Shown here one piece after another: positions 10,196 to 17,483 of a stretch of 17,500 nucleotides of DNA. A program made the position numbers and the translations under genes. A model generated the notes under the pieces. The model saw nothing but the letters and a program-made list of their open reading frames with translations. It was not told the origin of the DNA and did no database searches. The DNA is from Conus ventricosus. Lineage: Eukaryota > Mollusca > Gastropoda > Neogastropoda > Conidae. Location: NCBI GenBank assembly GCA_018398815.1, contig JAFLJL010014718.1, positions 20,001 through 37,500 on the forward strand, read 5' to 3'. Numbering within the stretch: the stretch's first letter is position 1; each line of letters opens with the position of its first letter.

Positions 10196-10735
10196 CCCCC
10201 TCTCTCTCTCTCTCTCTCTCTCTCCCCCCTTTTCCCCCCTCCCCCTCCTCTCTCTCTCCCCTCTCCTCTCTCTCTCTCTCTCTCCCCCCTATAAATATTT
10301 CCCCTTCTCTCTTCTCTCTCTTTCCCCCTCCCCCCTCTCTCCCCTCTCTCTCTCCTCCCCCCTATAAAATCCCCTCTCTCTCTCTCTCTCCCCTCCTCCC
10401 CCTCTCTCTCTCCTCTCTCTCCCACTTAAAATCCTCTCTCTCTCTTCTCCCCCCTCTCTCTCTCTCCCCTCTCCCCCTCTCTCTTCTCCCCCTATAAAAA
10501 TCCTCTCTCTCTCTTCTTCTCTCTCTCTCTTTCCTCCTCTCCTCTCTCTCTCTCCCCCTATAAATATCCCCCTCCTCTCCCCCCCCCTCTTCTCTCTCCT
10601 TCTCCCCCTTCTCTTCTCTCCCCTCTCTCTCCCCCCACTATAAATACCTCTCTCTATCTCTCTCCAATCTCTCTCTCTCTCTTCTCTCCCTTCTCTCTCT
10701 CTCTTCCTCCCCTCTCTCTCTCTCTCTCTCTTCTT
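10196..10735. repeat. Pyrimidine array with regularly spaced TATAAA boxes
   Basis: About 540 bases of CT repeats and C runs, broken by TATAAA at 10290, 10363, 10493, 10559 and 10639 and by a CTTAAA variant near 10425. Spacing between boxes is roughly 63 to 80 bases, so this is a higher-order repeat, not a plain dinucleotide array. The opposite strand reads as GA repeats; its open frames (10150-10425, 10289-10789) are Glu/Arg artefacts. Confidence 0.9.
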
Positions 10736-10779
10736 CCACTGTAGTGAACAAACATCATATCGTACAAATATCGTTACAA

Positions 10780-11514
10780 CAAAGTACAACCCATGTCTTT
10801 GAATGGTGCAACCAAACCGAATGGACCTTAAACCGCAAAAACAAAATGAGGTCTTACATCAGACAGAAACATCAACGACAGCATCTTTAAAATTGACCCA
10901 AAAAAGGAAACCTTGATCGAGCAGGTTACCCAACACCTGTCTTAGGCGTGACATTGTGAGAACTTTAAATGGCAAACACATAAAATCGTTTCGAACGTTG
11001 GCCGCAATTTGTTTTTACTCAATAAACTCAGTTATTATGTTGAACCACACATACGGAAATTATTTTTTTGAAGCACATTGCCTTTCTCACATCAACTATG
11101 CGTCCACTGTCTGGAGTGGTGCCGGTGAAAATCACATAAAAAAAGATCAACTCTATGTATAGACGGGGAATTAAGCTGATTCTTCCCGACAAGTCTCATC
11201 AACCACGGGCAAATTCGCAACACTAATGATGTTACCACTGCAGAGCCAACTGACCTATAACAAGGCAGTACTAATGTTAAAGTCCATGCAAACATGGCGC
11301 CAACATATCTTGCTGAGTTTATCCAAATGGCAACAATGCGATATGATTCAAATAATTATATTTTACAACGTGTCCGCATTGATTTGTTCAAATCTAGTTT
11401 TGCATTTTTGGGTCCATCTATCTGTGTGGAACTCTCTTCCTCCGTCTGCCAAAAACATGTCAATCACTGCCGTCCTTCAAATCAGCAGTACTTAAACATT
11501 TACTTGAACAATAA
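10780..11514 (+). pseudogene. LINE-A copy 2 ORF2 fragment: reverse transcriptase thumb and C-terminus
   Basis: Open segments in different frames give recognisable LINE ORF2 C-terminal motifs: an LGVxxxEN-like site near 10940-10960, HCLSHINYASTVWSGAG at about 11079-11130, a RxxxKLILP-like segment near 11163-11190, an LPLQSQLTYNKAVLMLK-like helix near 11229-11285, and a RIDLF...FAF...WNSLPPSA region at about 11377-11455. The likely stop is TAA at 11512-11514, after a SAVLKHLLEQ-like end. The catalytic palm is absent because of 5' truncation, so no enzymatic activity is possible. This family end is common in CR1/Jockey-like elements. Confidence 0.75.
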
Positions 11515-11582
11515 CTCTAACCTTTTGACCATAGTCTCAACGCACTACTTTTATGCTTGCCTCTATATTAGCTGATGAAAAT

Positions 11583-11705
11583 GTGTGTGTGTGTGTGGGG
11601 GGGGGGGGGGGGATGCGTGTAAGTGGGTGTGTGGGTGTGGGTGTTGGTGTGGGAGTGCGCGTGCGCGCGTGTGTGTGAGCGTGTGCGTGCATGTGAGCGC
11701 GCGTG
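11583..11705 (+). repeat. (GT)n, G16 run and alternating GC/GT tract in copy 2 3' UTR
   Basis: GT repeats lead into a G run at 11597-11612, then GTGTGGGT-type units and alternating purine-pyrimidine GCGCGT stretches up to about 11705. The position matches the GT array of copy 1. Confidence 0.92.
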
Positions 11706-11952
11706 CGTACGTGTCTAATTGTGTTTGTGTAATTTTATAATGGAATTTTTTTTTAATCATCATTATTCTTATTACTATTGTTATTGTTATCATTATAATG
11801 TTGCTATATTCTTCACTGTTTCTGCCATTATTAATATGTGCAGTCTTTATGTTTAGTTGAATGTTGCAGAACAGCAAAGACAAATTGGAAGAAATAGGCA
11901 TTGCTTAAAATCTCTATCCTTGAGTAATAAAGTTTTTGAGTCTTGAGTCTTG

Positions 11953-11954
<2 letters not shown>

Positions 11955-11984
<30 letters not shown>
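11955..11984. repeat. (TC)15 microsatellite between LINE-A copy 2 and LINE-B
   Basis: A perfect TC run continuous with the last TTGAGTC tail unit upstream and ending at the GGGGGA that starts LINE-B. Confidence 0.95.
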
Positions 11985-11986
<2 letters not shown>

Positions 11987-12250
11987 GGGAGTGTTCATGT
12001 ACTCTCCAGTGCATGACGTGTTTAACATCTGCCCGGCTGTTTCTGTACAGTACGACTGTTGTTGGTCACTCCAAGGGTTGACACTTGGTCATCGTACCTG
12101 TGTTGGACCATGCCTACAGTACCGCTCGTGTTCCGGTCAACATGTGGATGTTTCGTGACTGTAGTTTTGAATTTCAGGTATCATCGGGCCAAGAACAAGG
12201 AAGAATTAAGATGTCGGACATTAAGGGCGAAATCTCGGCCAGACGGTGTC

Positions 12251-13142
12251 ATGGTTGGACTGACCTTCGCTGTGCTTTCTTTTCTGGGGCGGTATTCTCA
12301 TGCAGTGCGGTGACATTGAACCTAACCCTGGCCCTCCTAAGTCTGCCAGTGCACAGCAGCCCCGACTGACGAGCAGCAGTTCGAGGGTGAGTCTGGACAA
12401 AGGCGTTGCAGGTCAGGAGGACAGTGGACAGTCAACCAGGCATGAGGAAGGTAAGGTGGGGCCCAGAACTTACCTTGGCAGACGTCATGCCCCATGTTGC
12501 CCGGCTAATGCACGAACTTCGACATCATGCACGGTCAGTTCGACAAGGTTCAAAAAGACCTCGGGGAAATCAAAGAATCTTTCTCGACTCTGAAAAGTCA
12601 AGTTCACTCAAGAAGTAAAAAAATCTTAAGACAGTCAAATTTTGAACTTGACGATCGAATCAGTGCAATGCAAAACGACTGAGAGCTTTAGAAAGAAAAA
12701 CGGACGATTTAGAATGCCGATCAAAGAGAGAAATAATATCGTTGTGCATGGAATTGCCAGCGCTGCAAGGGAGACGCCCTGAACAATGTGAGAACCTTCT
12801 GAGGGACATGCTGACGGACAAGATGGATCTGACTGATGACTTCTCCTTTGACAGAGTTCATCGTGTGAACGCTAAACGGGACTCCCCAGTGATAGCCAGA
12901 TTTCACATTCTATAAAGAAAAAGTTCAGATCTTGAAGGCGAAGTGGAAACTGAATGGGAAAATCTTTTGTGGGAGAGGGCTTTCCTCAGCGAGTTCGGTC
13001 AATTAGAAAAAAGTTGTCACCTCATCTGAGAGCTGCCAAGGATCGGGGTAAGAGGGCCACCATGATCTACGACCACCTGGTCATCGAAGGGAAGACATTC
13101 TTCTTGACTGGTAATGACACAAGCATCGTACAGGTACCATAG
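12251..13142 (+). pseudogene. LINE-B ORF1: 2A motif, coiled coil, RRM and C-terminal domain (L1-ORF1p-like), frameshifted
   Basis: A hydrophobic segment (GLTFAVLSF, 12254-12280) precedes, one frame away, the 2A-like motif CGDIEPNPGP at 12306-12335. A low-complexity Ser/Gln linker follows. A probable coiled coil reads FDKVQKDLGEIKESF... at about 12535-12690. The RRM region has a NNIVVHGI segment near 12732-12755 and FDRVHRVN near 12850-12873 with SPVIARF after it. The C-terminal domain has GEGFPQRVRS...KLSPHLRAAKDRGKRA and DHLVIEGK, and ends at TAG 13140-13142; its last 189 bases (12954-13142) are open. This matches the transposase_22/L1 ORF1p family, which coats LINE RNA as a trimer. At least four frame changes and internal stops make this copy a pseudogene. 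The start codon is uncertain; ATG 12251 or 12300 are candidates. Confidence 0.75.
12306..12335 (+). other. 2A-like ribosome-skipping motif coding site
   Basis: The ten codons read C-G-D-I-E-P-N-P-G-P, matching the D-(V/I)-E-x-N-P-G-P consensus exactly. In known 2A peptides the ribosome skips the bond between the final Gly and Pro (codons 12330-12332 and 12333-12335). Placement near the N-terminus of a LINE ORF1 agrees with known animal retrotransposon 2A motifs, which can act as alternative targeting signals. Confidence 0.85.
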
Positions 13143-13280
13143 GAATACGGACTGCCTGGTATAAACAAATGTTCTTGAAGAGTTTGATAGCTTTTGTGTT
13201 AGTAGGTTAGGTGTAAAAACAAGTGGGCAACGTTTTGGAAAGACACCGGTTTCAAGGGGATGGATTTAATGTGCAGGTGA

Positions 13281-14510
13281 ACGCGGCACGGGGAAATTCA
13301 TAACAGAAAATCTGACATTGTGAGTTCGTATTCAGACAGGGAGAGGGAGTTTGCTTACTGCGAGGATAGTCGTACGCATGCACCCTTGTGTGTTACTGGA
13401 AGTGTGAAAAGCGTGTCTGGATGCGGGCACCAAAACAGAGAAATGTGTGACAATGTCAGTGTTCTGAAAGCACAGAAGCCTTCTCTGGTGATTAATAGTT
13501 GTCATTCGGTATCGGAGAATCTTAGCAACACAAGAACCTATTCTTTTCTGCCTTGGAGTATTTGTGGTTTACTCTCTAAACTGTCGGATCCTGATGTTAT
13601 TGAAAATGTTTCTTCTTTTGATTTCATTTGTCTTGTTGAAACTTTGGTTGACAATGTTCAGTCTTCCATATTTTGTATCATAATATGTTTGTTAAGCCTG
13701 CAGTTGAAATCACTCAGCGTGGTAGGAGATCAGGGGGAATAATATGTCTGATAAGAAATAATCTCATGAAATATGTGTCAAAAGTGAGTAAGCCTACTGA
13801 CTGTGATAATATTTATCTTGTTTGTTATTGATTAAAAAGAAAAATTCATTTGACGAATAATATTATATATGTATGTTCGTATAATCCTCCAGAAAAAATC
13901 TCCATGCTATTCTGTTAAACTGTTGACAACGGTATCAACCAACTGGGGGACTGTGTAACAGACATTTGTATTACAAGGACAAAATGTTAACAAATATGTG
14001 TGGTGACTTTATAACAGCCGAACAGCCGAAGTTTCACTGCAACATGATGGTCAAACAAAACATTTTCATGGTTTGAAAAATCTGGTATTGTTGAAAATGA
14101 GACGTCACCCGAAGATAAGGTGGTAAATGCTGAAAAGTAATCATTTAGTAAAAGCAGAAGCTTATCTGTCCCGTGAACTTGATTGTCAGGTCTAAACTGA
14201 CAAAATTCAGGTTTCGTGTTTCGGATATTGCTGTGCATCGTCAACAATATAATATTCATACAGAAAGGGATTTGTTGTGTCCATTGTGAAAATCTGGTAA
14301 GGAAGATGAACTTCATTTTGTATAGTATTATGCCCTGTTCTGGAAGATCTGCGACACAAACTTATTCCGTTGAAGTACCATTGACGTCCAGCACTGTTCA
14401 AATTAGTCTGCAAGGAATCTTGCTTTACATTGTACAAGACCGAAGTAAATTGCATATGTTGCGAATGTTTATATTTTTGTGATGAAATGCCTTGTTTAAC
14501 TGTGAAAGCT
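13281..14510 (+). pseudogene. LINE-B ORF2: APE endonuclease and C-terminal end, reverse transcriptase deleted
   Basis: An open frame runs from about 13281 to 13742. It contains the family start motif as PWSICGL (13551-13571; usually SWNxxGL) and ETLVD with the catalytic Glu codon at 13638-13640. One frame over, KPA...GRRSGGI is at 13696-13741 and VCSYNPPEK near 13874-13900. A GDF site (usually GDFN) is at 14002-14010, and DKVVN near 14117-14131 marks the end of the endonuclease. Directly after, FRVSDIAVHR (about 14210-14240) and LCPL-stop...EDELHF (14275-14320) form the C-terminal CxxC...HxxxC zinc-binding region; its second Cys codon is TGA at 14287-14289. CPVLEDLRHKLIPLKYH follows at 14331-14381. 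The fingers, palm and thumb are absent. No ATG marks a clear start. Confidence 0.75.
14453..14503 (+). repeat. 51-base direct repeat, left copy
   Basis: It begins CATATGTTGCGAATG and ends CTTGTTTAACTGT. It is nearly identical to 14872-14923, differing by one T in a T run and two substitutions (GATGAAATGC against GATACAATGC). It lies at the end of the LINE-B ORF2. Confidence 0.92.
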
Positions 14511-14871
14511 TGGCTGTGTTGGAGTGGCACTGTCTTCATCTGTCCGTGGGCAGGGGTGGTTGGGTCTGTGGGGTGTGCTCGGCAGCTGGAGGGTAGTGTC
14601 TTTTGCCGGTGGGCTCTGCAGTCATGAATACGGGCTGGTACACCCACGGGGATGCTATTTTAAGGCTGTTATGAGTTGCATTCTGTAGTTGTTTTACCTC
14701 TGTTCAGGAGCAGTTATGTCCCTTGCTATCTTAATGGAGTATCCTGCGCGTGCCTGTACCCATCGTCAACACAGCGCAGGCCTCCAAGGGTGGTACAGGA
14801 CTGCTCTAAAGGCAGGTGAAGACGGTGCTTCTCTGGGTCCTCCCCATCACCTTCGGGTGTTTCTTTTTCTT
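14504..14871. other. 368-base segment enclosed by direct repeats
   Basis: GC-richer than its surroundings and lacking LINE motifs, poly(A) or terminal inverted repeats that I can see. Short open frames (for example 14430-14627 and 14689-14919) match nothing I recognise. It could be an insertion, part of the LINE-B 3' region duplicated with the repeat, or a spacer left by recombination. Confidence 0.5.
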
Positions 14872-14923
14872 CATATGTTGCGAATGTTTATATTTTTTGT
14901 GATACAATGCCTTGTTTAACTGT
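14872..14923 (+). repeat. 52-base direct repeat, right copy
   Basis: The second copy of 14453-14503. It is followed by the probable LINE-B 3' terminus (14924-14990) with a CCCCCTTCAATGGG segment and a TCGTTGTCG tail. Confidence 0.92.
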
Positions 14924-14990
14924 CTTCTTTATAACTCACCCCCTTCAATGGGATTGTGGCCTTTTCTTAAATAATTATCGTTGTCGTTAT

Positions 14991-14994
14991 CTCT

Positions 14995-15057
<63 letters not shown>

Positions 15058-15101
15058 ACACACCAACACACACACACGCGCGCGCGCGCGCGCGCGCGCG
15101 T
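14991..15101. repeat. Compound (CT)n(CA)n(CG)n array
   Basis: CT repeats (14991-15038) pass directly into CA repeats (about 15038-15077, with CAA and CCA interruptions) and then a pure CG run of about 12 units (15077-15100). The CG and CA part is alternating purine-pyrimidine and a Z-DNA candidate. Confidence 0.95.
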
Positions 15102-15250
15102 GCACAAATACATATATGAACATATATACATCAACCGGCTCACAAGCACAAAACAGACCGACTGAAACAATATATATTTTAAATTAACCTTTATTTGCAC
15201 TGACATGAAAGAAAATGTCACAAAAGAATGTCAACAATTTCATTAAAGAA
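15102..15250. other. AT-rich spacer, no gene seen
   Basis: Contains ATATAT stretches and a TTTATT at about 15190, which is AATAAA on the minus strand, so a minus-strand transcript end is possible but otherwise unsupported. Confidence 0.4.
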
Positions 15251-15252
15251 CG

Positions 15253-15254
15253 CA

Positions 15255-15289
<35 letters not shown>

Positions 15290-15310
15290 CACACACACAC
15301 AACACACACG
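15253..15310. repeat. (CA)n microsatellite with CGCA start
   Basis: CA repeats with two CAA interruptions, beginning with ACGCACGCGCA. Confidence 0.95.
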
Positions 15311-15603
15311 GAGAGAAAAAATAATATAACAAATCAGCAAAGCACAGACTCACAAATACATGTTAAAGTCGAACAAAAAAAAAGATATGAGAAATAAATT
15401 CGTAGGCATCGTTTGAAATACCAGAGAAAGAAGTCTGGAAATGTTGCCCATTTATCGCTGTACCGGAAATCTTGCATCACAAATAAAATGTCAACCCAAC
15501 ATATCTTAGAATGTTATCAATGTAAAAAGCCAACCTGTGTCATTCTATTCAAAAAGATGGCACTATTCTAACAAAATGACAGCCGGAACTGCATTACAAC
15601 CAG

Positions 15604-15607
<4 letters not shown>
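15311..15607. other. Unique AT-rich stretch, no gene seen
   Basis: No long open frame, tail or repeat motif is visible on either strand. Confidence 0.5.

Positions 15608-15669
<62 letters not shown>
15608..15669. repeat. (CA)n microsatellite, about 30 units
   Basis: A nearly perfect CA run followed by ATGCACGCGCGCG. The antisense Val-Cys open frames here are artefacts. Confidence 0.97.
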
Positions 15670-15670
<1 letters not shown>

Positions 15671-15756
15671 CACGCGCGCGAACACATTCCATCCCCAAAA
15701 TTTCGGCTGATTTTTCAGATTCTGCGTTTTGAAATAATGGTGATCTGAGCCTGAAA

Positions 15757-15805
15757 ACACAACACACACCACACACACACACGCACGCACGCACGCACGC
15801 ACGCA

Positions 15806-15862
<57 letters not shown>

Positions 15863-16113
15863 ACACACAACACACACACACACACACACACACACGCGCG
15901 CGCGCGCACGCACGCGCGCACGCACGCACGCACGCACGCAGCACTACACACACACACACACAAAACACACACACACACACACACACACACAACACACGCA
16001 CACACACACACACACACACACACTCTCCACACACACCAACCACGCACGCACGCACGCACGCACGCAAAGCACACACACACACACACACAACACACACCAC
16101 ACAAAACACATGC
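15757..16113. repeat. Long compound CA / CGCA / CT / CG microsatellite block
   Basis: The order is CA, (CGCA)n (about 15781-15805), CT (about 15806-15861), CA (about 15862-15893), CG/CGCA (about 15894-15940), interrupted CA to about 16035, (CGCA)n (about 16043-16066), then CA. CT-CA-CG repeats the order of the 14991 array. All long frames across it are low-complexity. Confidence 0.95.
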
Positions 16114-17175
16114 AGAAAATATGGGTCCACTGAAAGAGTTGAAAAAATCATTCGCAAGCAAACATAATATAAACATGTTTAATCCCAATAAAACAACAGC
16201 ATTCTATATCAAGCATGTGTACATTTGAGCTTTGGATAGCATGTGCACACTGTCACTTGCTCCTATGGTCTGCATGAATGCGGCCATGATGGTTGTTTTC
16301 GACTGTCTCGATTGTCTCCGTTACTGGCGAACGTTAACAACCTCCATGCCAACTGAAAGGCGACCTTGCCCGTCTGAAGGCGCCGTCGTTACAATGCTAA
16401 CGAACTTATATATCAAATTTTTAAAAAAGAGGAAAAAAAAAAGTTTCTGACTGTTAACAAACTAATATGATCGTGACATTATGAAAACCAGATGTTAATT
16501 GCTCCCACTGGCAGCACTGACCACATAACAGGCCAAGCTTAGAAAGGATTGCTACTGGTTCCAGAAACCCGAGTCCCGTGCCATGGTCAGTTCTCCGCAG
16601 CGCCCTCTCTTCACAATCAGGGGCAACAACCACCAAAACACTTGAAACCCCCAAACACCAATCAACACCAGACAAACTACACTAGTACACCTAATACACC
16701 AACAGTCACCCCCCACTAATCAAAGCACAGACAGCAGAGGAGAGAAGAAACCCAGAGACTAGTTAGCTATAAAAAAAAAAGTCAATTTGTTCGGCCGTGA
16801 AAGATTGCATGGTCAAGGTGTAATGTCATACCTGGAAAAAATAGGAAGAAAGAGCAACAAAGATGAACAACAAACAAACACACAAGAAGTTAATAACCAA
16901 AATGTGTATTTGTAAATACAAGGATGGAAAATCGTTCATCTAATTTTTTTACGGGAAAAAAATTATTTGAAAGTGACTTTGAACTGATAAGCGTTACTGA
17001 TTATGCGTAGTTTATCCTTGTGTTATCTACGATGAACTGACGAATATTTTCACTTGGAAAAAGTTACGAAAAAATATCTTCTATGGATTAAATGCATGAA
17101 ACATCACCTCCGTAGAAAATACAACAGAATTCTTTCGTACTCTAAACATGTCCATCAGAATTAAGTGCACTACAC
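16114..17175. other. Unique sequence of about 1.06 kb, no gene supported
   Basis: Moderately AT-rich and non-repetitive. Short frames at 16241-16450 (+) and 16454-16675 (-) have no recognised motif and lack convincing start context. It may be intron or intergenic DNA. The bases are clean, without homopolymer inflation except poly(A) at about 16433-16442. Confidence 0.5.
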
Positions 17176-17186
17176 CAACGCGAGCG

Positions 17187-17212
17187 CGCGTGTGTATGTG
17201 TGTGTGTGTGTG

Positions 17213-17263
<51 letters not shown>

Positions 17264-17330
17264 GTGTTGTGTGTGTGTGTTGTGTTGGTGTGTGTGTTGT
17301 GCGTGTGTTCTGTGTGTGTCTGTGTGTGTG
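17187..17330. repeat. (GT)n microsatellite with TGTTG interruptions
   Basis: GT repeats with several GTT interruptions, preceded by a short GCGAGCGCGCGTG stretch and followed by AT-rich ATAATTATTATTAGTAGTA sequence. Confidence 0.97.
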
Positions 17331-17447
17331 ATATAATCATAATTATTATTAGTAGTACTATAATTATAATATGTCTTTACTACCACTGCTACTATTGCTA
17401 CCACAATCTTTTCTACAACTGCCTCCTTCTTCTCTTGCTTTTACCAG

Positions 17448-17463
17448 TTTTCATCTGAAATCA
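17448..17463 (+). other. Possible 16-nt micro-exon between strong splice signals
   Basis: A long pyrimidine tract (17423-17442) ends in ACCAG at 17443-17447, and GTAAGT begins at 17464. Both signals are close to consensus. The 16 bases between them would form a micro-exon. Chance occurrence is quite possible; there is no coding support. Confidence 0.15.
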
Positions 17464-17483
17464 GTAAGTGAAAATTGATCAAG

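Larger units (their letters stand above)
10736..11956 (+). mobile_element. LINE-A copy 2: 3' end only, better preserved
   Basis: It aligns along its whole length with 9015-10195: the end of the reverse transcriptase, the (GT)n 3' UTR, AATAAA at 11926-11931 and the tail. The tail is three TTGAGTC heptamers at 11936-11956 that run straight into (TC)n. The 5' side begins at the end of the CT array, as expected for a 5'-truncated insertion. Differences from copy 1 are mostly homopolymer-type changes in copy 1. It is either a second insertion, a tandem duplication, or an assembly duplicate. Confidence 0.85.
11985..14990 (+). mobile_element. LINE-B: 2A-bearing APE-type non-LTR retrotransposon, internally deleted
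   Basis: The element has (TC)n at its 5' edge and (CT)n at its 3' edge. Parts in order are a leader, ORF1 with a 2A-like motif and an L1-ORF1p-like core, ORF2 with endonuclease, then a C-terminal zinc-binding end, and a short 3' region finishing in an ATTATCGTTGTCGTTAT-type tail. The reverse transcriptase, normally about 2 kb between endonuclease and C-terminus, is missing. The family is distinct from LINE-A. 2A-like motifs at the N-terminus of ORF1 are known in several animal non-LTR families, including CR1/L2-type elements; the exact clade here is not settled. Confidence 0.8.

Noticed and set aside
10196..10735. CRISPR-like regular repeat array
   Set aside because: The repeat and 'spacer' parts are both CT low-complexity, and the genome is clearly eukaryotic.
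10150..10789. Minus-strand Glu/Arg-rich open frames
   Set aside because: Pure translation of the GA strand of the pyrimidine array.
11985..12250. Short open frames in the LINE-B leader (11943-12158, 12059-12313)
   Set aside because: No conserved motif before the GLTFAVLSF segment; most likely 5' UTR.
12306..12335. 2A motif as evidence of a picorna-like virus insertion
   Set aside because: The flanking sequence is a LINE ORF1 (coiled coil, RRM, C-terminal domain) and ORF2 endonuclease; no viral capsid or polymerase motif is present.
15563..16188. Minus-strand Cys/Val/Ala-rich open frames
   Set aside because: Translations of CA, CGCA and CT microsatellites.
16241..16450. Short + strand open frame (about 70 codons)
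   Set aside because: No recognisable motif, ordinary length for chance, and a Lys-rich end caused by a poly(A) run.
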